This document shows, one piece after another, positions 1-9,140 of a stretch of DNA of 64,000 nucleotides. The stretch's first letter is position 1; every line of letters starts with the position of its first letter. Under the pieces are notes generated by a model. The model was not told the origin of the DNA, did no database searches, and worked only from the letters and a program-made list of their open reading frames with translations. Source of the DNA: Candidatus Brachybacter algidus (lineage in GTDB: Bacteria > Bacteroidota > Bacteroidia > Chitinophagales > Saprospiraceae); assembly GCA_016711705.1 (NCBI GenBank), contig JADJSK010000003.1, positions 124,001 to 188,000 of the forward strand, written 5' to 3'. Position numbers and translations under genes: made by a program.

Positions 1-939
1 TTGCCAATTCAAAAGGCTTATATAGCATCCTATGTGGATAGTTTGGAGGCAGCACTTTATAGTTCAAACTTTACAGATACCACAAATGGATACAGAAAGT
101 ACATGGATGTAAAATCTTTTATTGATTATTTTCTTGTGAATGAATTGTCGCGAAATGGAGATGGATTTAAGAAGAGTGTTTTTTATAACAAAGACAAAAA
201 TTCAAAAGGAGGGAAGTTAAAAGCTGGCCCTGTATGGGATTTTGACTGGGCATGGAAAAATATTGGTGGATGTACTTCAGAAAACTTAGACGGTTCAGGC
301 TGGGCGCATTATGTCAATGACTGCTCTCCGGATAATTATTCTACTGGTTGGTATATCCGTTTACTTCAGGATACATCATTTAGCAATGAATTGCGTTGCA
401 CCTATGAAAATTACAGGCAAACAATTTTAGATACCTCTTATATTTTCTCATATATAGATAGTGTCAAGAATCTAGTGCAAAACGCTCAGGCACGTCATTT
501 TAAAAAATGGCCAATACTTGGTAAGAGTGGACCTGCCCCAGAAATCGGGGACATAGCCACCACGTATGATGGAGTGCTGGATACTTTGAAGGGCTGGATT
601 AGTTTGCGACTAGATTGGCTTGATAAGAATATTCCCGGGCTCTGCAAACCTGCTGTTAGCGGATCAAATCATCATGAATTTTCTGAAATACTTCAATGTT
701 TTCCTAATCCCGCCTCTGACTTTGTTCAGATTGAATATACATTGTCAGCACCTATGAAAGTTAAGGTGAGTATGCATAATTATTTAGGTAATTCAGTTGC
801 ATCTGTAAAAGGGGAAATGCAGGATAGTGGAAGCCATGCGCTCAAATTTGATATTCGCAATTTTTCACCAGGGATTTATATTATTCGATTTGAATCTGGT
901 TCAAATATTAAATATAAAAGGTTAGTAATCGTAAAATAG
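1..939 (+). CDS. CotH-like secreted protein, C-terminal part, with T9SS sorting domain (5' end outside window)
   Basis: The frame is open at the window edge, so the TTG at base 1 is probably not the true start. Residues 1-215 resemble the C-terminal half of CotH-family proteins (spore-coat-kinase-like fold), with a conserved-looking WDFDWAW segment near residue 79 and a downstream helical region. Residues ~225-312 form a type IX secretion C-terminal domain: FPNPASD start, beta-rich body, SPGIYIIRF, and a basic KRLVIVK end. The protein is therefore expected to be exported and anchored or released at the cell surface. Kinase activity cannot be judged because the N-terminal half is missing. No terminator is obvious directly after the stop. 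Confidence 0.75.
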   Translation: MPIQKAYIASYVDSLEAALYSSNFTDTTNGYRKYMDVKSFIDYFLVNELSRNGDGFKKSVFYNKDKNSKGGKLKAGPVWDFDWAWKNIGGCTSENLDGSGWAHYVNDCSPDNYSTGWYIRLLQDTSFSNELRCTYENYRQTILDTSYIFSYIDSVKNLVQNAQARHFKKWPILGKSGPAPEIGDIATTYDGVLDTLKGWISLRLDWLDKNIPGLCKPAVSGSNHHEFSEILQCFPNPASDFVQIEYTLSAPMKVKVSMHNYLGNSVASVKGEMQDSGSHALKFDIRNFSPGIYIIRFESGSNIKYKRLVIVK

Positions 940-1385
940 ATTCTTTAATTGAATATTTTAGCCATTTGAATACTTTAAATTGATTAAATTGATTAAATTG
1001 ATTGTTTGCCCACTATCAAAATTGAGAAGATGGGTAAATTAATAGCCATTCTTTTTATGAAAGAATGGAATCCTCGTGCGTCTATTAATTCAAGTGCTCA
1101 TAATATAGCTAAGATCAATAACGTAGTCTTAAATAGTAGCATCCAGCGTCTAAGATAAGTAGGTATCCACAATAAAAATTTATGTATCGAATATTTGATA
1201 TATAAAATACATTGTATAGTAAATGAATATACATATGTAATTATATATATGTCCCTAAAGTATTATTTATAATAAATCTAAAAACTAGTTTTCATATATT
1301 TAGGACAAATATGTCCTTAATTGTAAATCAATTAGGTTGACTGTATTTTCAGTTTTATATTTTATCCATTTTAAATTTATGTTAC
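940..1385. other. AT-rich intergenic region with short repeats
   Basis: No gene is seen here. It contains three tandem copies of a 9-bp unit (AAATTGATT, about 977-1003) and a dyad at 1302-1317 described separately. Confidence 0.5.
1302..1317. promoter_or_regulatory. Dyad AGGACA-AATA-TGTCCT upstream of the peroxidase gene
   Basis: This is a perfect 6-bp inverted repeat with a 4-bp spacer, 69 bases before the peroxidase start. A related half-site (TGTCCCTAAA) lies near 1250. Its position fits an operator for a dimeric regulator, but no cognate regulator can be named. Confidence 0.3.
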
Positions 1386-3299
1386 ATGAAGTTTTTAGCA
1401 AATTACATAGTCATGGTGGCGATTATCTTATGGATAATTCCATCTTATGCCCAGTTAAATCGTACTATTGATGGCAAGGGCAACAATCTTCTCCATCAAG
1501 AGTGGGGGACGACGGGTTCAAATGAATTAGAATACGGTACCATCGGTTTTGGTGACGGCTATTCTTCACCGGCGGGTTCTGACAGACCTAACGCCCGTTA
1601 CATCAGCAATATGCTTAATGTTCAAAATACACTTGAAAACGATCCACGTAATCTTAGTGCTTACTGCTGGGTTTGGGGCCAATTTATTGATCACGATATC
1701 ACTCTTGTTACAGACAATCCTAATGAAGGTTTGGCAATTTCCATACCTAAAGGTGATGTTTATTTCGATCCACAGGCCACAGGCACTGCCAAAATGAATA
1801 TATTACGCAATCTATTTGATCCTAACACGGGAACTGATCCTAGCAATCCAAGAAAGTATATCAACCATATAACATCTTTTGTAGATGCCTCGACTATATA
1901 TGGATCAGATGAGTCACGTGCCAAATGGTTAAGAACATTCATAGGAGGTAAAATCAAAGTATCAAGTGGTAATCTTCTTCCATGGAACACCATTACCGGC
2001 GAGTATAATGACGTGATTGATCCATCTGCGCCCGAGATGGCAATGCCATTACCCAATGTAACTAAATTTTTTGTATCCGGTGATGTCCGAGCAAATGAGA
2101 ATCCATTTCTTACAGCTATGCATACTTTATTTACCCGAGAGCATAACAGACTTTGTACAAAACTAGCTAATGAATTCCCATCATGGAATGATGAAGAATT
2201 ATATCAGCGAGCCCGTAAACTTGTAGGTGCTGAAATCCAAGCTATTACTTACGAGGAATGGCTACCTGAACTAGGAATGGAGTTGGATACATACCTGGGC
2301 TACAATGCCTCAGTTGATCCTGGTATTATGAATGTATTTTCTGCAGCAGCTTACAGGTATGGTCATACCACTATCAATAGTGTGTTGGTGAGGATGGACA
2401 ATGCGGGGAACTACATGGCTGAAGGTGATATCTTATTGAGAGATGCCTATTTTAATCCTGGAGCGACAAAAGATATTGGAGGTATAGAGCCATATTTGAT
2501 TGGCATGTCAACGGTGATTCAACAAGATTTTGATTGCAAGATCATCGATGATCTTCGCAACTTCCTTTTTGGTGCTCCAGGAGCAGGTGGTATGGATTTG
2601 GCAGTCATTAATATTGAAAGGGGCAGAGAACGGGGACTTCCGGATTACAATACTGTGCGCAATGATTTTGGATTGGAGCGCCTTAACGATTTCAACCAAA
2701 TGTCTTCGGATTTGATTATGAACCAAACATTGAAGTTTGTGTACAGCGATGTTAACAAAATTGATCCGTGGGTTGGTATGCTTGCTGAAAATCATATGCA
2801 TAATGCACTTTTCGGTGAAACAGCAATGACAATCGTAAAACAGCAATTTATATCTTTAAGGGACGGAGATCGTTACTATTATCTCAATGATGATGCATTA
2901 TCACCTTTAGACAAATTGTTAGCGAAAACCACAAGGCTTGCAGATGTAATCCGTCGTAACGCCCCGGTGACTATTATTAAAGATAATATTTTTGAGGTAC
3001 ATACGCTTACAAGTGCTACAAAAGATGTCAAAGAAGATAGATTTATCGATTTCGCATTGTATCCTAACCCTGTTCATCAAATGGTCTTCCTCCGCATTCC
3101 TTCCGAGACAAGTCGAAAAGCTACACTTCAAGTCGTTGATATGCAAGGAAAAGTGATACTGGAACGGGAGGCTAATTTATCTATAGGCAATAATACTATA
3201 ACACTTACACTTCCTTTCACGTGCACACAGGGCTCATATGCAATGATAATTACCTCAGAAAATAAAACTGGTCAGAAACTTTTTATAAAAGTTGATTAG
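1386..3299 (+). CDS. Secreted animal-type haem peroxidase with T9SS sorting domain
   Basis: Member of the animal haem peroxidase superfamily (myeloperoxidase/peroxinectin-like), which oxidises halides or organic donors with H2O2. A signal peptide covers residues 1-22 (hydrophobic core, then SYAQ). The distal His is in WGQFIDHD (His103). The catalytic Arg lies in the REHNR motif near residue 251. The proximal His is in YRYGHTTIN near residue 326. All three hallmark sites are intact. Residues ~555-637 form a type IX sorting domain (YPNPVHQ start, lysine-rich end), so the enzyme should be exported across the outer membrane. The ATG at 1386 places the signal peptide correctly. A strong terminator follows. 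It may serve in oxidative defence, halide chemistry or competition; the role is inferred. Confidence 0.92.
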   Translation: MKFLANYIVMVAIILWIIPSYAQLNRTIDGKGNNLLHQEWGTTGSNELEYGTIGFGDGYSSPAGSDRPNARYISNMLNVQNTLENDPRNLSAYCWVWGQFIDHDITLVTDNPNEGLAISIPKGDVYFDPQATGTAKMNILRNLFDPNTGTDPSNPRKYINHITSFVDASTIYGSDESRAKWLRTFIGGKIKVSSGNLLPWNTITGEYNDVIDPSAPEMAMPLPNVTKFFVSGDVRANENPFLTAMHTLFTREHNRLCTKLANEFPSWNDEELYQRARKLVGAEIQAITYEEWLPELGMELDTYLGYNASVDPGIMNVFSAAAYRYGHTTINSVLVRMDNAGNYMAEGDILLRDAYFNPGATKDIGGIEPYLIGMSTVIQQDFDCKIIDDLRNFLFGAPGAGGMDLAVINIERGRERGLPDYNTVRNDFGLERLNDFNQMSSDLIMNQTLKFVYSDVNKIDPWVGMLAENHMHNALFGETAMTIVKQQFISLRDGDRYYYLNDDALSPLDKLLAKTTRLADVIRRNAPVTIIKDNIFEVHTLTSATKDVKEDRFIDFALYPNPVHQMVFLRIPSETSRKATLQVVDMQGKVILEREANLSIGNNTITLTLPFTCTQGSYAMIITSENKTGQKLFIKVD

Positions 3300-3320
3300 A
3301 ATATAATTGAAAATTTTCAT

Positions 3321-3355
3321 TGCCAGGAAGGATAATTTCTGACCTGGCATTTTTT
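3321..3355 (+). terminator. Rho-independent terminator after the peroxidase gene
   Basis: Perfect 7-bp stem TGCCAGG/CCTGGCA (3321-3327 and 3343-3349) followed directly by six T, 22 bases after the peroxidase stop. The rest of 3356-3656 is AT-rich, includes a long T/A run near 3482-3500, and shows no convincing gene. Confidence 0.85.
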
Positions 3356-3656
3356 ATTAAACACGCCCCAAGTATTATCATTTGTAATCATAAATTGGTA
3401 ATAATCGATGTCTTAGAATTCTTATTAAATGATATATTTCGTATGGTCAAGGTCAATAAAATAGAAGTATCATTTTATCCAATTTTTTTTAAAAAAAAGT
3501 CTGTCTCTTAAGTGTTAGTTTGTTGTATATCAGCAATTTAAGTTGTTATATTTTAGTTTGTAGTTTTTTAATTAAATAAAATTGTAACCTTTCTATATTT
3601 CATTTACTCCAATATAATAGAGCAATCAATTTTATTCAATTCAAATTTACAAACAC

Positions 3657-4040
3657 ATGGACAGTATAACACTACAACAATCAATTAAGCACCCATTTAA
3701 TCTTCTAAAATTTACTTTTGTAATAGTACCCATTGTAGCTGGTCTTGATAAATTCACAAATTTACTAACAGATTGGACCCAATACATTAATCCGGCCTTT
3801 CTGGAGATGTTGCCGTTTTCCGGTTCAACATTTATGATGATAGTGGGAATAATAGAAATTATTGCTGGTGTAATTGTGTTGATAAAGACAGAGTTAGGAG
3901 GATACATTGTTGCTGCATGGCTTACATTGATTGCACTCACACTTTTAGGAGAATTCAACTTTATTGATGTAGCAGTTCGTGATTTTGTAATGGCTATATC
4001 GGCTTTTTCAATGGGACGTTTTGCTAAATTTATCTCATAA
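3657..4040 (+). CDS. DoxX-like integral membrane protein
   Basis: A 127-residue protein with four predicted membrane segments (about residues 14-32, 52-78, 82-97, 103-122). Length, topology and the VAGLDKFTN stretch after the first helix resemble the DoxX/DoxX-like family, often linked to redox or thiol stress; biochemical roles in that family are poorly defined. It begins a likely three-gene unit with the sigma factor at 4056 (16-base gap) and the flavin reductase at 4728 (24-base gap), which suggests a redox- or stress-related function. Confidence 0.7.
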   Translation: MDSITLQQSIKHPFNLLKFTFVIVPIVAGLDKFTNLLTDWTQYINPAFLEMLPFSGSTFMMIVGIIEIIAGVIVLIKTELGGYIVAAWLTLIALTLLGEFNFIDVAVRDFVMAISAFSMGRFAKFIS

Positions 4041-4055
4041 TTAATTTTTGAAAAT

Positions 4056-4703
4056 ATGACATCTTTTACACAATATACGGATGCAAAAATTATTGAGAAT
4101 ATTCTGAGTGGAGAAATTGCACAGTATGAAATATTTATTCGGAGGAATAATCCTTTCTTGTACAAGGTTGGAAGATCCTACAACTACAACCACGAAGATA
4201 CCCAAGACTTGATGCAGGAATCATTCATTGATGCATATAAAAATTTATCAAAATTTGAAAATCGTTCAAGTTTTAAATCTTGGATAATAAAAATAATGCT
4301 CAATCATTGTTTCAGGAAGAAACAAAAATTTAGTTTTAAAAATGAAATCGTGGCGGAAATTATGGATAGCTCAGAACCAATGTTCAAACGCTCAGAAAAT
4401 GATACTTATAAGATGGTAGCTAATAGAGAGTTACATTGTATTATTGAAAAGGCATTGGGAAGTGTGCCGTTTGATTACAGAATGGTTTTTTCATTGCGTG
4501 AAATGAATGGATTAAATGTTTCAGAGACTGCCAAAGCGTTAGAGATAAGTGAAGCCAATGTAAAAGTTAGACTTAATAGAGCAAAAACTATGCTGCGTAA
4601 AGAAATTGAAAAATCATATTCAGCAGAAGAAATTTTTGAATTTAATTTAATTTATTGTGATGCAATTGTTGACCATGTAATGCAAACAATTACGGAACTT
4701 TAA
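4056..4703 (+). CDS. ECF-type RNA polymerase sigma-70 family factor
   Basis: 215 residues with the two-domain layout of group 4 (ECF) sigma factors. Region 2 spans about residues 25-90, with DLMQESFIDAYKNL (core binding) and FKSWIIKIMLNHCFRKK (-10 recognition). Region 4 spans about residues 135-190, with the helix-turn-helix LNVSETAKALEISEANVKVR. The C-terminal tail is longer than usual, about 25 residues. No anti-sigma gene is adjacent; instead it sits between a DoxX-like membrane protein and a flavin reductase. The membrane neighbour could take part in control, but that is speculation. Confidence 0.88.
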   Translation: MTSFTQYTDAKIIENILSGEIAQYEIFIRRNNPFLYKVGRSYNYNHEDTQDLMQESFIDAYKNLSKFENRSSFKSWIIKIMLNHCFRKKQKFSFKNEIVAEIMDSSEPMFKRSENDTYKMVANRELHCIIEKALGSVPFDYRMVFSLREMNGLNVSETAKALEISEANVKVRLNRAKTMLRKEIEKSYSAEEIFEFNLIYCDAIVDHVMQTITEL

Positions 4704-4727
4704 TTGTTAAAATTATAAATATATGTA

Positions 4728-5396
4728 ATGGCACAAGTAGTAAAAATTATTTCAATTGAACATCTTACGCATGATGTAATAAAAATTGTTGCAGAGAAAC
4801 CTGAGCATCTGCTATATCAGCCAGGCCAGGCAGTAGATGTATCTATAAATAAAGAAGGTTGGGAAGAGAAATTGCGTGCATTTACATTTACTTCTTTACC
4901 AAATGAAGACCATATTGAATTTACGATTAAAACATACCCTTCTCACCATGGAGTTACAGAGCAATTACTTGTGCTTTCAGTAGGTGATGAACTTTTAATC
5001 CACGATCCCTTTGGTGATATAAGTTACAAAGGTGAAGGCATATTTATTGCAGGAGGAGCAGGGGTGACGCCTTTTATTGCCATTTTTAAGCAACTCGAAA
5101 AAGATCATAAAGTTGGAGATAATAAGCTAATTTTTGCAAATAAAACCAAAGCAGATATTATTCAAGCTGACAAATTTATTACACTTTTAGGCTGTAATTT
5201 CATAAATGTGCTATCAGCTGAAAGATTGGACCATTATGAGCATGGTTATATTACAGCAGAGTTAATAAAAAATCACATCAAAAGTGAGAATGACTACTTT
5301 TATATCTGTGGTCCCGAGCCAATGATGCAGGCTGTAGAAAATCATTTATCAGTCTTGGAAATTACTGATAGTCATATTGTAAGAGAAGCTTTCTAA
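4728..5396 (+). CDS. FAD/NAD(P)-binding oxidoreductase (ferredoxin reductase-like)
   Basis: 222 residues in the two-domain ferredoxin-NADP reductase fold. The FAD domain (about 1-100) has the RAFTFTS motif for flavin contact. The nucleotide domain (about 101-222) has GGAGVTPF and the C-terminal YICGPEPMM signature. There is no attached ferredoxin domain, so it probably passes electrons between NAD(P)H and a separate partner. It is the last gene of the DoxX/sigma cluster and is followed by a clear terminator. Confidence 0.85.
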   Translation: MAQVVKIISIEHLTHDVIKIVAEKPEHLLYQPGQAVDVSINKEGWEEKLRAFTFTSLPNEDHIEFTIKTYPSHHGVTEQLLVLSVGDELLIHDPFGDISYKGEGIFIAGGAGVTPFIAIFKQLEKDHKVGDNKLIFANKTKADIIQADKFITLLGCNFINVLSAERLDHYEHGYITAELIKNHIKSENDYFYICGPEPMMQAVENHLSVLEITDSHIVREAF

Positions 5397-5499
5397 TTTT
5401 TTATTCAAGGTGATTTATAAACATTCAACCTATTAAATATTTTTACTCAGCGGTACTTTAGATAGTAATGATACATTAATTGCATTTTAACGTTCAAAA

Positions 5500-5540
5500 A
5501 TGATACTGATACTTATATGAATCAGTATCATTTAGTTTTT
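5500..5540 (+). terminator. Rho-independent terminator after the oxidoreductase
   Basis: Perfect 11-bp stem ATGATACTGAT/ATCAGTATCAT (5500-5510, 5521-5531) with a 10-base loop and a T-rich tail. The rest of the 5397-5718 gap holds nothing else that I recognise. Confidence 0.85.
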
Positions 5541-5718
5541 TACCAAATCATTAATCTTTATTTTTAAATTCGAGTGATAATTTTTTCGTATAATTGAAGC
5601 TCAATAATCTTCTCTAAGATATTAGATTATAATTAATCTTGATGGAAGCATGAAAGTTTTGCATATGATTTCGAAATGTTAACAATTACTGTATTTACTT
5701 AAAATAGAAAAAATTACC

Positions 5719-7116
5719 ATGAAGAGGGTTTCAATTTTATTATTAACTTTTTTAATTTCTTTTCACTCTTTTGGCCAAGATATTACTGGCCAATGGAATG
5801 GAGTTCTAAAAGTTCAAGGAACGCAATTAAGACTAGTTTTCCATGTCGCAAAGACCGATATAGGCTATATTTCAACGATGGATAGCCCTGATCAAGGCGC
5901 AAATGGTATTCCGGTTACAAACACAACTTTTGAAAATTCAAAAATAAAATTTGAAGTTTCAAATGCGCGAATTGAATATAATGGGGAATTAAAGGAAAAT
6001 GAAATTAAAGGAACTTTTAAACAAGGCGGGCAAGAATTCCCGATGAATTTGTCAAGAAAAGACATTGAAAAAGTGGTCATTAATCGACCACAAGAACCCA
6101 TAAAACCTTATCCTTATTATTCTGAAGATATAACTTTTCAAAATACAATAGAAAACATTTCATTAGCTGGAACATTGACTTTGCCAAAAAAGGATGGAAT
6201 TTTTCCAGTTGTAATATTAATATCTGGAAGTGGGCCCCAAAATAGAGATGAGGAGATTCTTGGTCATAAACCATTTCTTGTAATTGCTGATTATTTAACT
6301 AGAAATGGCATTGCTGTATTTAGATATGATGACAGAGGAGTTGGGCAATCAAAGGGTGATTTTAAAACTGCAACTTCAGCTGATTTTGCAACTGATGTGC
6401 AGAGTGCTGTTAACTATCTGAAAACCAGAAGCGAAATTAATAAAAAGAAAATTGGTTTAATCGGACATAGTGAAGGTGGCTTAATAGCACCTATAGTTGC
6501 CTCAAAATCACAAGATGTAAGTTTTATTGTCTTATTGGCCGGCCCGGGAATTCAAGGAGATAAATTATTATTGCTTCAACAAGAGCTAATTGCCAGAGCT
6601 TCAGGTACATCTGAAGTGGAAATTAGTAAAACAATATTGACAAATTCAAAATTATTTGAAATTGTTAATAATTCTGAGAATGACCTTAAGCTCAAAACAG
6701 CCTTGACAAATGAGTTAAACGATTTAATTAGCAAAGACACAATTTCTAAATTGCCAAATGGAATGACACAAGAAGAATTTGTTACTTACCAGGTTAATCA
6801 AATTTCTAGTCCCTGGATGCAGTATTTTATTAAATATGATCCGGCAGATGCTTTAAGAAAAGTATCATGTCCGGTTTTGGCAGTAAATGGTGAAAAAGAC
6901 TTGCAAGTGCCACCAAAAGAAAATTTGACAGCAATAAAAAATATACTTAAAAACGCAGGAAATAAAAACTTAACGACAATGGAGTTTCCCAACTTGAATC
7001 ATTTGTTTCAAGAATGCCAAACGGGCTTACCCGAAGAATATGCAAGTATTGAACAGACGTTTTCGCCAAAAGCTTTGGAAGAAATAACAAAATGGGTATT
7101 AACCCAAAATAAATAA
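5719..7116 (+). CDS. Exported alpha/beta hydrolase (serine hydrolase)
   Basis: 465 residues. A signal peptide (residues 1-19, ending SFGQ) is followed by a beta-rich N-terminal domain (20-130) of the kind found in bacterial exported dienelactone-hydrolase or S33-like proteins. The alpha/beta hydrolase domain follows. The nucleophile elbow is GHSEGG (near residue 249), the acid lies in the VNGEKD stretch near residue 394, and the His is in NLNHLFQ near residue 425, so the triad looks complete. An oxyanion-type SGSGPQNRDE loop lies near residue 169. The substrate is unknown; esterase or peptidase are the usual activities. It is monocistronic. Confidence 0.85.
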   Translation: MKRVSILLLTFLISFHSFGQDITGQWNGVLKVQGTQLRLVFHVAKTDIGYISTMDSPDQGANGIPVTNTTFENSKIKFEVSNARIEYNGELKENEIKGTFKQGGQEFPMNLSRKDIEKVVINRPQEPIKPYPYYSEDITFQNTIENISLAGTLTLPKKDGIFPVVILISGSGPQNRDEEILGHKPFLVIADYLTRNGIAVFRYDDRGVGQSKGDFKTATSADFATDVQSAVNYLKTRSEINKKKIGLIGHSEGGLIAPIVASKSQDVSFIVLLAGPGIQGDKLLLLQQELIARASGTSEVEISKTILTNSKLFEIVNNSENDLKLKTALTNELNDLISKDTISKLPNGMTQEEFVTYQVNQISSPWMQYFIKYDPADALRKVSCPVLAVNGEKDLQVPPKENLTAIKNILKNAGNKNLTTMEFPNLNHLFQECQTGLPEEYASIEQTFSPKALEEITKWVLTQNK

Positions 7117-7275
7117 AGTCTTTACTCATTGCCATTCAGCATTCTTCGTAATGGTTGAAAAAATATTACTTATAACACGACCCATTAGTAAATAAGTAAT
7201 TATGCATATTTTCGCACTTGTAAAAAGATTTAAATTGAAGATAGATAACATATTAAATACTTAAAATTATACAAC

Positions 7276-8736
7276 ATGAATGAGGAAAAGAAAAAGTTAA
7301 CATCGGTTTCTGGTAGACCAATAGCTGAAAATCAAAATGTAAAGACAGCCGGGAAAAAAGGCCCGATGCTATTGGAAGATTTCTGGTTTCTTGAAAAGCT
7401 TGCTCATTTCGACAGAGAGGTAATTCCCGAGAGAAGAATGCATGCTAAAGGTTCAGGTGCTTTTGGGACATTTACTGTTACACATGATATTTCCCAATAT
7501 ACAAAGGCCAAAATATTTTCTGAAATTGGTAAAAAGACGGATTTATTTGTTCGTTTTTCAACTGTAGCCGGAGAGCGTGGAGCAGCGGATGCAGAAAGAG
7601 ACATTCGTGGATTTGCTATAAAATTCTATACAGAGGAAGGAAACTGGGATTTGGCCGGAAATAATACTCCTGTTTTCTTTTTAAAAGATCCTTATAAATT
7701 TCCTGATCTTAACAAGGCAGTAAAGCGTGATCCTCAAACAAACTTGAGAAGTGCAAATCACAATTGGGATTTTTGGACACTTCTTCCAGAAGCACTGCAT
7801 CAAGTAACTATTGTAATGAGTGAAAGAGGAATCCCTAAGACGTACAGACATATGCACGGTTTCGGTAGTCATACCTTTAGTTTTATCAATGCTAAAAATG
7901 AGCGTTATTGGGTGAAATTTCATTTTAGAACAGAGCAAGGCATCCAAAATTTGACTAATGCAGAGGCAACTGAAATAATCGGAAAGGATAGAGAAAGTAA
8001 TCAGAGAGATTTATTTAATTCAATCGATAAAGGTGACTTCCCAAGATGGAAATTAAAAGTTCAGATCATGCCTGAAGCGGATGCTAAAACTTATCGTTTT
8101 GATGCATTCGATTTAACCAAAGTATGGCCACATGGTGATTATCCACTAATCGATGTTGGTGTAATGGAGCTGAATAGAAACCCTGAAAACTATTTTGCAG
8201 ATGTTGAGCAAGCAGCTTTTAATCCTGCAAACGTGGTTCCCGGTATTGGCTTCTCTCCTGATAAAATGCTACAAGGCCGATTATTCTCTTATGGAGATGC
8301 ACAGAGATATAGATTGGGAGTAAATCATTATCAGATCCCTGTAAATACACCTAAATGTCCTTTTCATAATTTTCATAGAGATGGAGCAATGCGTGTAGAT
8401 GGAAATGAAGGTTCTACTATCCATTACGAACCAAATAGCTATGGACAATGGCAGGAGCAAAAGGAGTTTGTTGAACCATCTCTGGAATTACAAGGGGCTG
8501 CTTTTCATTATGACCATAGAGAGGATGAGGACTATTACACTCAGCCTGGCAATTTATTCAGATTGATGTCAGATGAGCAAAAACAAGTTTTGTTTAGTAA
8601 TACAGCCGGTGAAGTTGGCGGTGCTGAGCGGTTTATTCAAGAAAGACATATTTCTAACTGTTACAAGGCGGATCCAGCTTATGGAACTGGTGTTGCCAAC
8701 GCATTAGGGATAAATATTAGTGAATTAAAATTATAA
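7276..8736 (+). CDS. katA: Catalase (haem, small-subunit type)
   Basis: 486 residues, the normal size for small-subunit monofunctional catalases, which disproportionate H2O2. The distal His is in RRMHAKGSGAFG (His56), the distal Asn is in DLAGNNTPVFF (Asn129), and the proximal haem Tyr is in RLFSYGDAQRYRLG (Tyr339). The NADPH-site neighbourhood (HxFGSHTF) is present. There is no signal peptide, so it is cytoplasmic. It stands alone, with a possible stem-loop 30 bases after the stop. Together with the secreted peroxidase it indicates peroxide exposure. Confidence 0.97.
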   Translation: MNEEKKKLTSVSGRPIAENQNVKTAGKKGPMLLEDFWFLEKLAHFDREVIPERRMHAKGSGAFGTFTVTHDISQYTKAKIFSEIGKKTDLFVRFSTVAGERGAADAERDIRGFAIKFYTEEGNWDLAGNNTPVFFLKDPYKFPDLNKAVKRDPQTNLRSANHNWDFWTLLPEALHQVTIVMSERGIPKTYRHMHGFGSHTFSFINAKNERYWVKFHFRTEQGIQNLTNAEATEIIGKDRESNQRDLFNSIDKGDFPRWKLKVQIMPEADAKTYRFDAFDLTKVWPHGDYPLIDVGVMELNRNPENYFADVEQAAFNPANVVPGIGFSPDKMLQGRLFSYGDAQRYRLGVNHYQIPVNTPKCPFHNFHRDGAMRVDGNEGSTIHYEPNSYGQWQEQKEFVEPSLELQGAAFHYDHREDEDYYTQPGNLFRLMSDEQKQVLFSNTAGEVGGAERFIQERHISNCYKADPAYGTGVANALGINISELKL

Positions 8737-8764
8737 GTGGTAAGCGCTTTCGAAAGTAATTTCT

Positions 8765-8862
8765 AAAAGTGGCGGGTAGGTCTATCTAAAAATCTCAGTG
8801 TATCCAGTAAATCCAGGTGCCTTAAGTAAGTTTTAGTTTCCTAAACCGCCACTTTTTTTTGC
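8765..8862 (+). terminator. Long-loop terminator-like structure after katA
   Basis: AAGTGGCGG (from about 8767) pairs with CCGCCACTT (8846-8854), and a run of T follows. The stem is strong, but the loop is about 70 bases, so the element may instead be a small structured RNA or an interrupted terminator. The remainder of 8737-9140 contains a promoter-like element (8983-9016) and no gene. Confidence 0.5.
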
Positions 8863-8982
8863 TTCAAATAGCATCCAAAAATTTCCAAAAACATACTGAT
8901 TAAACTTAAGTTTTGGAGTTGCATATTGCATTGGTAAATTTATTAAGGTGGTTGGAATGCTTGACTTTGGTTAAGTCTGGAA

Positions 8983-9016
8983 TTGGAAAATATTATCAAA
9001 AGAATTAATATATTTG
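8983..9016 (+). promoter_or_regulatory. Bacteroidota-type promoter upstream of nhaA
   Basis: TTG at 8983-8985 and TATATTTG at 9009-9016 match the Bacteroidota -33/-7 pattern with a 23-base gap. It would give a leader of about 120 bases before nhaA. Confidence 0.5.
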
Positions 9017-9140
9017 ACAAGTATTTATGATTTTTTGCTGTAATTATGATTGAAATATAGCTAAAATACATATTCTGCCTATTGATTTTATCCTTGATGC
9101 TATCTTAAAGATAACAGAGGATGGTGCAAATGAAATACGA

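Noticed and set aside
940..1385. tRNA or other structured RNA gene
   Set aside because: No cloverleaf, CCA end or conserved TPsiC-like sequence was found here or in the other large gaps.
3320..3511. 63-aa ORF after the peroxidase gene
   Set aside because: It overlaps a strong terminator, has no recognisable pattern and is in AT-rich sequence.
3647..4165. 172-aa minus-strand ORF
   Set aside because: It is antisense to the DoxX-like and sigma genes, both of which have clear family features.
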